Shown here: positions 1-8,468 of the stretch, piece after piece
Numbering within the stretch: position 1 is the stretch's first letter
Layout of the letters: each line of letters starts with the position of its first letter
Assembly (NCBI GenBank): GCA_963665555.2
Contig: OY762308.1
Coordinates: 3,162,001-3,226,000, forward strand
Direction of reading: 5' to 3'
DNA: 64,000 nt
From: CAXXXW01 sp963665555
Lineage (GTDB): Bacteria > Pseudomonadota > Alphaproteobacteria > Thalassobaculales > Thalassobaculaceae
Notes under the pieces: generated by a model
Databases searched by the model: none
Seen by the model: the letters and a program-made list of their open reading frames with translations, nothing else
Told to the model about the DNA's origin: nothing
Position numbers and translations under genes: made by a program

Positions 1-568
1 CGTCCGCGCCGAGTTCGCGCAGCCAGGCGTGGTTGGCGGGGCTGGCGGTGGTCACGACCCGCGCGCCGGCATGTTTGGCGATCTGCACCGCCATGCTCGC
101 CACGCCGCCGGCGCCGCCCTGGATCAGGATCGTCTCGCCGGGCCGGAGCCGCAGCGTGTCCTCGATGGAGATTTTCGCCGTCAGCCCGGCCAGCGCGACC
201 GCGGCTGCGTCGATATGCGACAGGCCGGCGGGCTTGCGCGCGACGATCGACGCCTTCACCGCCAGCTTCTCGGCGTAGGCCCCCTCCCGGCCGGTATCGA
301 GCACGCCGAAGACCTCCTCGCCCGGCGCGAGGTCCGCGCCCGCGCCCGCCTCGGCGACGACGCCGGAGAAGTCGCGGCCGAGGATATAGGGAAAGCTCCC
401 GATCGGCCCGCCCTCGTAGCCGCCGGCGCGCACCTTCCAGTCCGCCGCGTTGACCGACGCCGCGCGCACGTCCACGACGACCTCGCCCGGCCCCGCCTCC
501 GGGTCCGGCATGTCGCCGTACCGCAGGACCTCCGGCCCGCCTTGCCGCTCCAGGTACACCGCCTTCAT
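1..568 (-). CDS. Zinc-type alcohol dehydrogenase / NADPH:quinone oxidoreductase (3' end cut by window)
   Basis: This is the N-terminal 189 residues of a medium-chain dehydrogenase/reductase; the rest lies beyond the window edge. It starts with ATG at 568, reading MKAVYLER as is usual for quinone oxidoreductases. It carries the GroES-like fold, with a GRDFSG segment near residue 64. The NADPH-binding loop of this class, GGAGGVAS, is near residues 151-158. The expected role is two-electron reduction of quinones or enones with NADPH in the cytoplasm. No zinc-ligand cysteines are visible, which favours the quinone oxidoreductase branch over true alcohol dehydrogenases. The substrate cannot be told. 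It is transcribed away from the GST gene. Confidence 0.85.
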   Translation of the reverse strand, partial: MKAVYLERQGGPEVLRYGDMPDPEAGPGEVVVDVRAASVNAADWKVRAGGYEGGPIGSFPYILGRDFSGVVAEAGAGADLAPGEEVFGVLDTGREGAYAEKLAVKASIVARKPAGLSHIDAAAVALAGLTAKISIEDTLRLRPGETILIQGGAGGVASMAVQIAKHAGARVVTTASPANHAWLRELGAD

Positions 569-734
569 CGCGCCTTCCCCCGCCCGGTTCGCGGGCGCGA
601 GCATAGCAGGGCCGCGCCCGGCGTTCGCGGGATTTCGCGGGATTTCCCGCCGGCGGCCGCGCGGCGCTTCCGTCGCGGGCGGAAAGGGTATAGTGGGGGG
701 CGACCTTCGCCATCCGCGCCCGGGAGCGCCCCCC

Positions 735-1457
735 ATGATCGACCTGCACTACTGGCCCACGCCGAACGGCAAGAAAGTCACCATCCTGCTGGAGGAGCTG
801 GGGACGCCCTACCGCATCGTCCCGCTGCAGATCGGCCGGGGCGACCAGTTCGCGCCGGAGTTCCTCGCGATCAACCCGAACCACCGGATGCCGGCCATGG
901 TCGACACCGAGCCGGAGGACGGCGGCGAGCCGCTGTCGCTGTTCGAGTCGGGCGCGATCATGTTCTACCTCGCGGAGAAGGCCGGCCGCTTCCTGCCCGC
1001 CGACACGCGCGGGCGCCATTCGGCGAACCAGTGGGTCAACTGGCAGATGGCCAACCAGGGGCCGAAGCTCGGCGAATGCGGGCACTTCCTGCGGCTGGGC
1101 GAGGACGCGGGCGACCAGTCCTACGCCATCCGCCGCTTCACCGACGAGGCCAACCGGCTCTACGGCGTGCTGAACAACCGGCTCTACCGCTCGCGCTACG
1201 TCGCCGGCGACGAGTACACGATCGCCGACATGATCTGCTACCCGTGGTGCGTCGGCTGGGAGGCCCAGCGCCAGGACATCGACGAGTTCAAGCACTTCAA
1301 GCGCTGGTTCGAGGAGCTGGGCGAGCGGCCCGGCGTGCAAGCCGGCATGGCGGCGGGCAAGGACCTGTCGATCGACCCCTCGACGCTGACCGACGAGGAC
1401 CGCGCCCGCATCCGAAAGATCATGTACAACCAGCGCGCCCTGCCCGCGCCGGAATGA
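735..1457 (+). CDS. Glutathione S-transferase family, Nu-class (YfcG/YghU-like)
   Basis: This 240-residue protein has an N-terminal thioredoxin-fold domain (about residues 1-85) and an all-helical C-terminal domain. The start WPTPNGKKV places Thr9 and Asn11 exactly where YfcG of E. coli has its glutathione-contacting Thr9 and Asn11. This points to the Nu class, which acts as a disulfide-bond reductase or peroxide-detoxifying enzyme rather than a classic transferase. The ATG at 735 gives the family's usual N-terminus; a longer in-frame upstream extension has no homology-like features. A TATAGT hexamer at 689-694 could be a -10 element. The cellular substrate is unknown. Confidence 0.9.
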   Translation: MIDLHYWPTPNGKKVTILLEELGTPYRIVPLQIGRGDQFAPEFLAINPNHRMPAMVDTEPEDGGEPLSLFESGAIMFYLAEKAGRFLPADTRGRHSANQWVNWQMANQGPKLGECGHFLRLGEDAGDQSYAIRRFTDEANRLYGVLNNRLYRSRYVAGDEYTIADMICYPWCVGWEAQRQDIDEFKHFKRWFEELGERPGVQAGMAAGKDLSIDPSTLTDEDRARIRKIMYNQRALPAPE

Positions 1458-1505
1458 CCGGCGGCGCGAGGAAAAAGGGAGGGCGCGACGGAGGGAGGGC
1501 GCGCG

Positions 1506-2357
1506 ATGGCCGCTTACGGGCGCATCGAGGTCGAGCGGATCTCCGGCGCCATCGGGGCCGAGATCGGCGGCGTCGATATTTCCCGCGACCTCGACGACGC
1601 GACGATCGCCGAGATCCGCCGGGCGCTGCTCGAAAACCTGGTCGTCTTCTTCCGCGGCCAGGACCTGGCGGACATCGAGCGCCACAAGGCGTTCACGCGG
1701 CGGTTCGGGGAATTGTTCACGCACCCGAACTACGACCTCGGCCAGCCCAACCCGGAAATCGTCTACCTCACGCGCGCGCCCGGCGACACGGGCGCCGCCG
1801 GCGAGGAATGGCACGCCGACACCACGATGATGCCGGCCCCGCCGATGGGCGCGATCCTCTACGCGCTGGAGACGCCGGACTGGGGCGGCGACACGCTGTT
1901 CGCCAACCAGTATCTCGCCTGGGAGACGCTGTCCGACGGCATGAGGCGGATGCTGCGCGGGCTGCGCGCCGTCCACAACGACACGCGGGTGGCCGGCCCG
2001 GCCGCCGGCAAGAACCGGAACCGGACCTCCAAGGTGCGCGAGGATTCCGATTGGCGGCCCACCGAGAGCGTCCACCCCGTCGTCCGCGTCCACCCCGAGA
2101 CCGGGCGCGAATGCCTGTTCGTCAACCCGGTCTACGTCCACCGCTTCGAGGGCATGACGGCGGAGGAGAGCGCGCCGCTGCTGGGCTGGCTGTGCGAGCA
2201 CGCGCGGCGGCCCGAATTCACCTGCCGCTTCCGCTGGACCGGCGGCGCGGCGGCGTTCTGGGACAACCGCTGCGTCCAGCACCTGGCGATCCACGACAAC
2301 CGCCGCGAATACCGCCGGATGCAACGCACCCAGATCGCCGGCGACCCCGTGCGCTGA
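1506..2357 (+). CDS. TauD/TfdA family Fe(II)/2-oxoglutarate-dependent dioxygenase
   Basis: This 283-residue protein matches the usual length of TauD/TfdA enzymes. The iron-binding facial triad is visible as His103-x-Asp105 (EEWHADTT) and His259 in WDNRCVQHLAIHD. Arginines near residues 270-274 are placed to bind the 2-oxoglutarate carboxylate. The N-terminal GAEIGGVDIS is also typical. Such enzymes hydroxylate sulfonates, phenoxyacetates, carnitine precursors or other small acids, coupled to decarboxylation of 2-oxoglutarate. The substrate cannot be predicted here. It follows the GST gene by about 50 bases on the same strand and may be co-transcribed with it. Confidence 0.92.
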   Translation: MAAYGRIEVERISGAIGAEIGGVDISRDLDDATIAEIRRALLENLVVFFRGQDLADIERHKAFTRRFGELFTHPNYDLGQPNPEIVYLTRAPGDTGAAGEEWHADTTMMPAPPMGAILYALETPDWGGDTLFANQYLAWETLSDGMRRMLRGLRAVHNDTRVAGPAAGKNRNRTSKVREDSDWRPTESVHPVVRVHPETGRECLFVNPVYVHRFEGMTAEESAPLLGWLCEHARRPEFTCRFRWTGGAAAFWDNRCVQHLAIHDNRREYRRMQRTQIAGDPVR

Positions 2358-2396
2358 CCCGGGCCCGGCCCGGCCGTATCGTCAGGGAAACGGATC

Positions 2397-3953
2397 GTGA
2401 AGCCGAACTGGAGACACCGGACCCTTTGGACCGGCGACAACCTCGGCGTCATGCGCGGCATGAACTCCGAAACCGTCGATCTCGTGTATCTCGACCCGCC
2501 CTTCAACTCCAACAAGGACTTTTCCGCCCCGATCGGCAGCATCGCGGCCGGCGCGGCGTTCAAGGACACCTGGACGTTGAGCGACCTCGACACCGACTGG
2601 CTCGGCCGCGTCGCCAGCGCGGCGCCGAAGCTGTACCGCATCGTCGATACGGCGGGGCAGGTCCATGGCGACGGGATGCAGTCCTACCTGACCATGATGG
2701 CGGTCCGGCTGCTGGAGATCAGGCGGCTCCTGAAGGACACCGGGAGCGTGTACCTGCACTGCGACCCGACGGCGAGCCACTACCTCAAGGTCGCGATGGA
2801 CGCGATTTTCGGCGTGGAGAACTTCCGCAACGACCTGACATGGCGGCGCGCGACGGCCCATAACGACGCCGGCCGCTTCGGCAATATCGTCGACAACATT
2901 CTCTTCTACGTCAAAAGCGCGGACGCCTACTGGAACGGCGAGGCGATCTCGACGCGCAAGACCGCCGAGCAACTGGCGAAGCTCTACCCGTCGCGGGACG
3001 AGCGGGGACGCTACCGAAGCAGCGACCTGACCGGGCCGCTGCACAACGCCGCGCGCGGCTCGCCGAGCACGCGGCCGTGGCGGGGCTACGACGTCCATGC
3101 GATGGGCCGGTGCTGGAGCGTCCCGAAAACCGGAAGGTACGCGCGCTACATCGAGGAGAACCTGCTCCCCGGCTACATGGGGATCGACGGCATCCACGAA
3201 AGGCTCGACGCGCTGGACGGGGCGGGCCTGATCCACCACCCCCGGACCGGCAGATGGCCCGGCCTGAAACGCTACGCCGCGGCCGACGAGGCGACGCCGC
3301 CGCAGAGCCTGATCCTCGACCCCATCGGCTTCACCAATTTCAACAAGGGCAAGGAGTACACGGGCTATCCGACGCAGAAGCCGGTCAAACTGCTGCGCAA
3401 GCTGATCGAGGCGTCCTGTCCGCCCGGCGGCATGGTGCTGGACCCGTTCTGCGGCTGCGCGACCGCCTGCATCGCGGCCGAGGGGCTGGGCCGCCGCTGG
3501 GCCGGCATCGACCTTTCGGTCAAGGCGGTGGAACTGGTGAAGTCGCGGATGAAGGCGGAAATGCCCCTGCTGACGCTCGACCTTCGCCACGGGACCGCGC
3601 CGCCCGAAAGGCAGGACCTGACCGCGCCCGAGGAACGGTATTTCCTCGACGCCTCGAAACCGGAGCGCGAACGCCCCTACAACTGCGATTTCAACAAGGA
3701 GCGCCTGTTCGGGAACCAGCGCGGCGTCTGCAACACGCCGTTCTGCGGCCGCCGGCTCGATTTCGAACTGTTCGAGGTGGACCACGTCGTTCCGCGAAGC
3801 AAGGGCGGCGGGAACGAACTGGCGAACCTGCAACTGCTGTGCGCCGAATGCAACCGGAGCAAGGGCGACGACACGATGGACGATTTCGTCGCGCGCCGCC
3901 GCGACCGCTACGACGAGTACGTGGCCGCCCAGCGCGCGCGCTACACGACCTGA
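2397..3953 (+). CDS. DNA methyltransferase (N4/N6 amino type) fused to a C-terminal HNH endonuclease domain
   Basis: This 518-residue protein starts at GTG 2397, with AGGGAAA just upstream as ribosome-binding site. Catalytic motif IV is Asp33-Pro-Pro-Phe36, and the SAM-binding motif I is DPFCGC at 349-354, late in the chain. This permuted IV-then-I order is that of beta-class amino-methyltransferases. The YPTQKPVKLL segment before motif I is typical of the family. From about residue 425 a zinc-type HNH domain follows: CNTPFC, then VDHVVPRSKGG with Asp462-His463, then CAEC and a following asparagine. No separate restriction or specificity gene lies beside it. It could be a one-protein restriction-modification enzyme or a methyltransferase with an accessory DNA-binding HNH. 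The target site is unknown. Confidence 0.88.
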   Translation: MKPNWRHRTLWTGDNLGVMRGMNSETVDLVYLDPPFNSNKDFSAPIGSIAAGAAFKDTWTLSDLDTDWLGRVASAAPKLYRIVDTAGQVHGDGMQSYLTMMAVRLLEIRRLLKDTGSVYLHCDPTASHYLKVAMDAIFGVENFRNDLTWRRATAHNDAGRFGNIVDNILFYVKSADAYWNGEAISTRKTAEQLAKLYPSRDERGRYRSSDLTGPLHNAARGSPSTRPWRGYDVHAMGRCWSVPKTGRYARYIEENLLPGYMGIDGIHERLDALDGAGLIHHPRTGRWPGLKRYAAADEATPPQSLILDPIGFTNFNKGKEYTGYPTQKPVKLLRKLIEASCPPGGMVLDPFCGCATACIAAEGLGRRWAGIDLSVKAVELVKSRMKAEMPLLTLDLRHGTAPPERQDLTAPEERYFLDASKPERERPYNCDFNKERLFGNQRGVCNTPFCGRRLDFELFEVDHVVPRSKGGGNELANLQLLCAECNRSKGDDTMDDFVARRRDRYDEYVAAQRARYTT

Positions 3954-3984
3954 TACCCGGAAACCGCCCCCGGAGGCCCGGTCC

Positions 3985-5571
3985 ATGGCGCCGATACGGA
4001 ATATCCTGTTCGTCATGTGCGACCAGTTGCGGGCGGATTACCTGTCCTGCTACGGGCATCCCAGGCTGCACACGCCGCATATCGACGCGCTGGCGGCGCG
4101 CGGCGTGCGGTTCGACCGGGCCTATTGCCAATCGCCGATCTGCGGGCCGTCGCGGATGTCGTTCTACACCGGGCGCTACATGTTCTCGCACGGCGCGTCG
4201 TGGAACCACTACCCGCTGCGCGCGGACGAGCGCACGATGGGCGACTGGCTGCGCCCGCTCGGCCGCCGCGTCGCCCTGGTCGGCAAGACCCACATGGCGG
4301 CGGACCGCGCGGGCATGGCGCGGCTCGGCGTCGATCCCGCCTCCGGGGCCGGCGCGCTCGCCGCCGAATGCGGCTTCGAGCCTTACGAGCGCGACGACGG
4401 GCTGCATCCCGACGCCTCGGTCGATCCGGCGCTCGCCTACAACGAATACCTGCGCGCGCGCGGCCATGCCGGGCCGAACCCGTGGCGCTCGGCCGCCAAC
4501 TCCGTCGCCGGGCCGGGCGGCGAGGCGCTCGACGGCTGGTACTGGGGCCATTCGCGCGGCGCGGCGCTGGTGGCGGAGGAGGATTCCGAGACCGCCTACA
4601 TGACCGACCGCGCGATGCGCTTCGTCGAGGAGGCGGGCGACGCGCCCTGGCTGCTGCACCTCTCCTACATCAAGCCGCACTGGCCCTACGTGGCGCCCGA
4701 ACCCTACGCCTCGATGTACGGGCCGGAGGACATCCTCCCGCCCGTCCGGCGCGAGGCGGAGCGCGCGGACCCCCATCCCGTTTACGCCGCCTTCATGCGC
4801 CACCGCGACAGCCGCGTCTTCGCCCGCCCCGGCGCGCGCGAGACGATCGTGCCGGCCTATATGGGGCTGGTCAGGCAGATCGACGACCATGTGGGCCGCC
4901 TCATGGCCTTCCTGGAGGAGCGCCGCCTGCTGGACGAAACGATGGTCGTCTTCACCTCCGACCATGGCGATTATCTCGGCGACCACTGGCTCGGCGAGAA
5001 GGACCTGTTCCACGAGCCGTCGATCCGCCTGCCGATGATCGTCGCCGACCCCCGCCCGGAGGCCGACGCGACGCGCGGGACCGCCGACGCCCGCCCGGTC
5101 GAGGCGATCGACCTGCTGCCCACCTTCGTCGAGGCGGCCGGCGGCGAGGTCCAGCCGCACTGGATGGAGGGGCGCTCGCTCCTCCCCCTGCTGCGCGGCG
5201 AGGCGGCGGCGGGCTGGCGCGACGCCGCGTTCTGCGAAAGCGACTGGTCCGGGCGCGCGGCCCGCGCCGATCTCGGCCTGGAGCCGTGGAACGCCCGCGC
5301 CTTCATGGTCCGGACGGCGCGGTGGAAATACATCCTGCACCAGGCCTTCCGGCCGCAACTGTTCGACCTCGAGGCGGACCCGGAGGAGTTCGTCGATCTC
5401 GGCGAATCGCCGGCCCATGCCGGGGTCCGGGCCGAACTGCACGAGGCGCTGTTCGCCTGGATGCGCGGCCGGCGGCTGCGCGTCACGGTCTCGGACGAGC
5501 GCATCCGGGCCATGGCGCCGCCGGAGCGGCGCGGCATCCTGATCGGCCACTGGACGCCGGAGGACCCGTAG
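3985..5571 (+). CDS. Sulfatase / phosphonate monoester hydrolase family, cytoplasmic
   Basis: This 528-residue protein belongs to the alkaline phosphatase superfamily. Metal-binding Cys12-Asp13-Gln14 lies in the first strand. The formylglycine signature Cys53-Gly-Pro-Ser-Arg57 contains the cysteine that a formylglycine-generating enzyme converts. SDHGDYLGDH, about two thirds along, supplies the second metal-binding site. There is no signal peptide, unlike most exported carbohydrate sulfatases. This favours the cytoplasmic branch that includes phosphonate monoester hydrolases and choline sulfatase-like enzymes. No formylglycine-generating enzyme gene is in the window. It stands alone between the methyltransferase and the oppositely oriented phaZ. 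Confidence 0.88.
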   Translation: MAPIRNILFVMCDQLRADYLSCYGHPRLHTPHIDALAARGVRFDRAYCQSPICGPSRMSFYTGRYMFSHGASWNHYPLRADERTMGDWLRPLGRRVALVGKTHMAADRAGMARLGVDPASGAGALAAECGFEPYERDDGLHPDASVDPALAYNEYLRARGHAGPNPWRSAANSVAGPGGEALDGWYWGHSRGAALVAEEDSETAYMTDRAMRFVEEAGDAPWLLHLSYIKPHWPYVAPEPYASMYGPEDILPPVRREAERADPHPVYAAFMRHRDSRVFARPGARETIVPAYMGLVRQIDDHVGRLMAFLEERRLLDETMVVFTSDHGDYLGDHWLGEKDLFHEPSIRLPMIVADPRPEADATRGTADARPVEAIDLLPTFVEAAGGEVQPHWMEGRSLLPLLRGEAAAGWRDAAFCESDWSGRAARADLGLEPWNARAFMVRTARWKYILHQAFRPQLFDLEADPEEFVDLGESPAHAGVRAELHEALFAWMRGRRLRVTVSDERIRAMAPPERRGILIGHWTPEDP

Positions 5572-5607
5572 GGCCGCCCCGGCCCCGCGGGGGGAGGGGC
5601 GCCGCGC

Positions 5608-6840
5608 TCACGCCATATCGCGGATGAAACGCGCCACCTCCGGCGCGATCTCCTCGCGCCAGCGCCGGCCGTTGAAGATGCCGTAATGGCCGACCCCGGC
5701 CTGCAGGAGGTGGCGCCGGCGCGCCGCCGGGACGCCCTTGCAGAGGCCGTGCGCGGCGACGGTCTGGCCCGGCGCGGAAATGTCGTCGAGTTCGCCCTCC
5801 ACCGTCATCAGCGCGGTCCGCGCGATCGCGTCGGGCCGCGCCGTCTCGCCGCGCCAGGCGAAGCGCCCGGCGGCGATCCGCCGCTCCCGGAACACCTGGC
5901 GCACGGTCTGGAGGTAGTAGTCGGCGGTCACGTCCATGACGGCGAGGTACTCGTCGTAGAACCGGCGGTGCGCCTCGGCCGGCTCGCCGTCGCCCGCGAC
6001 CAGGTGGCGGAACATGCGGATATGGGCGTCGAGGTGGCGGTCCGCGTTCATGGCGACGAAGGCGCCGAGCTGCAGGAAGCCCGGATAGACCCGCCGCCAG
6101 GCGCCCGGATAGTGCGGCGGCACGGTCGCGATGCAGCGCGTCTCGAACCACGACATCGGCCGCTCGTTGGCGAGGCGGACCGGCGCCGTCGGCGCGGCGG
6201 CGACATCGACCGGCCCGCCCATCAGCACCATGGCGCGCGGCTGCGCCGGGTCCTCCCATTGCGCCAGCAGCGCGGCCGCCGCGAGCGCCAGCGGCGCCGG
6301 CTGGCACACCGCCACGACATTGTGGCCCGGCCCCATCGCCCGCATGAAGGCGAGCAGGTAGTCCACATAGTCGTCCACGTCGAAGCCGCCTTCGAGCAGC
6401 GGCACGCGCGCGGCGTCCTTCCAGTCGGTGATGTACACATCGTGGCCGGGCAGCAGCGCCCGCACCGTGCCGCGCAGCAGCGTGGCGTAATGGCCCGACA
6501 GCGGCGCCGCGACCAGCACGCGCGGATCGCCCTCGCGCCGGCCCTCGCGGCGGAAGCGGGCCAGCCGGCAGAAGGGCCTGTCGAGCACGGTCTCGACGGA
6601 GACCGGGACGGGCGCGCCGTCGATTTCGGTCTCCGCGATCCGCCAGTCCGGCTTGCCGCGCCGGCGCAGCGCGTCGTCCGCCAGTTCGACCGCCGCCTCG
6701 GCCTCGCGGCCGAGCGCCGCCGTCACGCCGCCCCGCGCCAGCGCCCGCGAGGCCGCCCGCGCCGGCCCCAACATCGCGCGCCCGGTCTCGTACATCGCGT
6801 ACAGCAAGGGAAGGGTCCGTTCGGGTGGGGAAGGCGCCAT
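5608..6840 (-). CDS. phaZ: Intracellular polyhydroxyalkanoate depolymerase
   Basis: This protein hydrolyses stored polyhydroxybutyrate granules to hydroxybutyrate. In 410 residues it shows the intracellular PhaZ1 architecture. The N-terminus LLYAMYETGRAML is typical. The nucleophile is a cysteine rather than serine (Cys179 in VCQPAP), followed by Asp352/353 in GELDDIS and His385 in GVGHYGIFNG. These positions nearly match the Cys-Asp-His triad reported for Ralstonia PhaZ1. I chose ATG 6840; an in-frame TTG at 6867 would add nine residues. Its presence implies that the organism stores PHA, although no synthase is in the window. Confidence 0.93.
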   Translation of the reverse strand: MAPSPPERTLPLLYAMYETGRAMLGPARAASRALARGGVTAALGREAEAAVELADDALRRRGKPDWRIAETEIDGAPVPVSVETVLDRPFCRLARFRREGRREGDPRVLVAAPLSGHYATLLRGTVRALLPGHDVYITDWKDAARVPLLEGGFDVDDYVDYLLAFMRAMGPGHNVVAVCQPAPLALAAAALLAQWEDPAQPRAMVLMGGPVDVAAAPTAPVRLANERPMSWFETRCIATVPPHYPGAWRRVYPGFLQLGAFVAMNADRHLDAHIRMFRHLVAGDGEPAEAHRRFYDEYLAVMDVTADYYLQTVRQVFRERRIAAGRFAWRGETARPDAIARTALMTVEGELDDISAPGQTVAAHGLCKGVPAARRRHLLQAGVGHYGIFNGRRWREEIAPEVARFIRDMA

Positions 6841-6912
6841 TCCAGCCCGGATCGCCCCCGAACGCAAGGGCCCTCATGTTGCGGCGCCGAAGGCGAGGGC
6901 GGCGGGCGCGCC

Positions 6913-7767
6913 TCATCGCAAACCTTGCTCCCGTCGCAAGCTCCGTATCCGCTGTTCGTCCGCCGGCCGGACCTTCATATGGCCGTGCCCGGGTTGCTTC
7001 ACATGGCAGAGAGCGCACAGGATCATCAAGTTTCGATCATTGTTATCGGTCTTTACTCCGTTTATGTGGTGACAATGCAGAAATTTTGGCACAGACTGCA
7101 AATCGACCTTGCATTGCTCGCATGTCCATAGTCGTTTTCGCTTTATTGCTTCGCTAACGCGAGACCAATCCCGAGTATACCAGTTCATATCCGCCTCGGT
7201 ATCCCAACGACCGGGTTTGGATCGGAAAAATGTTGCGTAATACATAAAAAATTGGTTGATGTCGAAATTCTCCCAAATGTCATCTCTGCCGAAGGTGTAT
7301 CCTTGATAACCAATGTTGGATAGGCAATTTTTGCAAACTCTAAGCGCCAATTCCGTTTCTCCGCATTCTCCTGTGTCATGATCCCGCCAATCCACACGAA
7401 ACATACCGTCGGTGCGATTCGTGATAACGTAACGCTCGAATCTTCCTTGGCGTCGCATATTTTCGAGCGTTCCGCATTCGGTGATATGAAATCTTTTCCC
7501 AGAGCTGGGGTTATTTTCGAGAACTTTAGGATCAACGTGGGTATTGTCCTTGATATAGAGAAGGATTTGCTCTCCCTTATAAGTTAGCAAACCACCGACA
7601 TCGGATTTCACATCCTCGAGGCCGCGAAGAGCAACTCCCCTGGCAAGGTCGGACAGCACCTGCTCCCTAGCCTTCCGGGTCCGCGGGTCCGGCGTCCAGT
7701 TCGACAACGGCGCTCCCATTCGCCGGCGTTGGGCGTCGAGGTTAGGGAACGAGACTTCCAGTTTCAT
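6913..7767 (-). CDS. zorE: HNH endonuclease, effector of a Zorya-like (type II, ZorE-like) defence operon
   Basis: This 284-residue protein ends in a zinc-type HNH nuclease domain. Zinc cysteines are Cys216/Cys219 and Cys251/Cys254; the catalytic run is His233-His234, Asn246 and His255. The first 200 residues form a separate region with a LLTYKGEQILLYIKD segment and a second cysteine pair, CKNC. Its start overlaps the zorB stop by four bases (ATGA) and is preceded by GGAGGAGG, so it is translationally coupled to the membrane motor genes. By analogy with type II Zorya it should nick or cut phage DNA after the ZorAB complex senses infection. The DNA is visibly AT-richer than its surroundings, a sign of horizontal acquisition. 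The ZorE assignment rests on operon order plus the HNH motif. Confidence 0.82.
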   Translation of the reverse strand: MKLEVSFPNLDAQRRRMGAPLSNWTPDPRTRKAREQVLSDLARGVALRGLEDVKSDVGGLLTYKGEQILLYIKDNTHVDPKVLENNPSSGKRFHITECGTLENMRRQGRFERYVITNRTDGMFRVDWRDHDTGECGETELALRVCKNCLSNIGYQGYTFGRDDIWENFDINQFFMYYATFFRSKPGRWDTEADMNWYTRDWSRVSEAIKRKRLWTCEQCKVDLQSVPKFLHCHHINGVKTDNNDRNLMILCALCHVKQPGHGHMKVRPADEQRIRSLRREQGLR

Positions 7768-8468
7768 CGGACCTCCTCCAGGATGCGCACGATTTCCGAG
7801 CGGGTGCGGGTGCGGACGCGGAACTCGACTCTCCTCGACCGCTCCCTATCCTCCAACCCCTCCGGGGTCAAAATCAACTGGCTCGACGACAGGCCGTTCG
7901 CGGTCAGCAGAGGGCGAACCCAGCCGCGGTCGCCAGCGATGGCGCTCAGCGAGAGCACATTGCGCAACACGGCCCTGGTCCGCGCCTGCGACAGCGCCAT
8001 GTTTCGGAAATACGCTTCCTCCGCCGGCACGCCGCGGTTCCACATGGAGGATGTGTGGCCCTCGATCCGGATTTCCTCGAGCGAATCCCGGAAGGCTTTC
8101 AGCACCGCAACATACCGGGGGAAGAAGTCGGCGAGTATCTCGATGAATTCCGGCCGAATCACGGATTCGCCACGCTCGAACAGGATATCCGGCGATTTGA
8201 AGCGAACGCGAAGGGTCGCGCGGTCGATCTCCGCGTCCCACTTGGGCAGGTCGTCGTGAAATTCCCGTTCGAGCGCTTCGTAGATTTCGACCTCGGCGTT
8301 TTGCCACGACACCGCGATTTCGGTTATCTTGTTCCTGATCTCAGCTAGCGGGCGAATGTAGACAACGGCGATAAAGAGAAACACGATCATCAGACCCGCC
8401 ATCAGGTCGGAGACGGACAACCATTCGCTTTCGTCCTCCGGAGCGGACGAGCCGAACAAGCGTTTCAT
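7764..8468 (-). CDS. zorB: ZorB-like OmpA/MotB family membrane protein of Zorya defence system
   Basis: This 234-residue protein has one N-terminal membrane segment (about residues 19-39). It contains the MotB-type aspartate, Asp21 in SVSDLMAGLMIVFLF, which would line the ion channel of the stator. The C-terminal half is an OmpA/MotB peptidoglycan-binding domain with ILFERGESVIRPEF, EGHTSS and a NMALSQARTRAVLRNVL helix. In Zorya systems ZorB forms a stator-like complex with ZorA, anchored to the cell wall. It overlaps both neighbours by four bases (zorA stop/zorB start and zorB stop/zorE start), as expected for a stoichiometric operon. Confidence 0.87.
   Translation of the reverse strand: MKRLFGSSAPEDESEWLSVSDLMAGLMIVFLFIAVVYIRPLAEIRNKITEIAVSWQNAEVEIYEALEREFHDDLPKWDAEIDRATLRVRFKSPDILFERGESVIRPEFIEILADFFPRYVAVLKAFRDSLEEIRIEGHTSSMWNRGVPAEEAYFRNMALSQARTRAVLRNVLSLSAIAGDRGWVRPLLTANGLSSSQLILTPEGLEDRERSRRVEFRVRTRTRSEIVRILEEVR

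Noticed and set aside
29..2863. A 944-codon open frame on the + strand crossing several genes
   Set aside because: It runs antisense or out of frame to the oxidoreductase, GST, dioxygenase and methyltransferase genes, is Arg/Ala/Gly-rich without domain motifs, and is a by-product of very high GC content.
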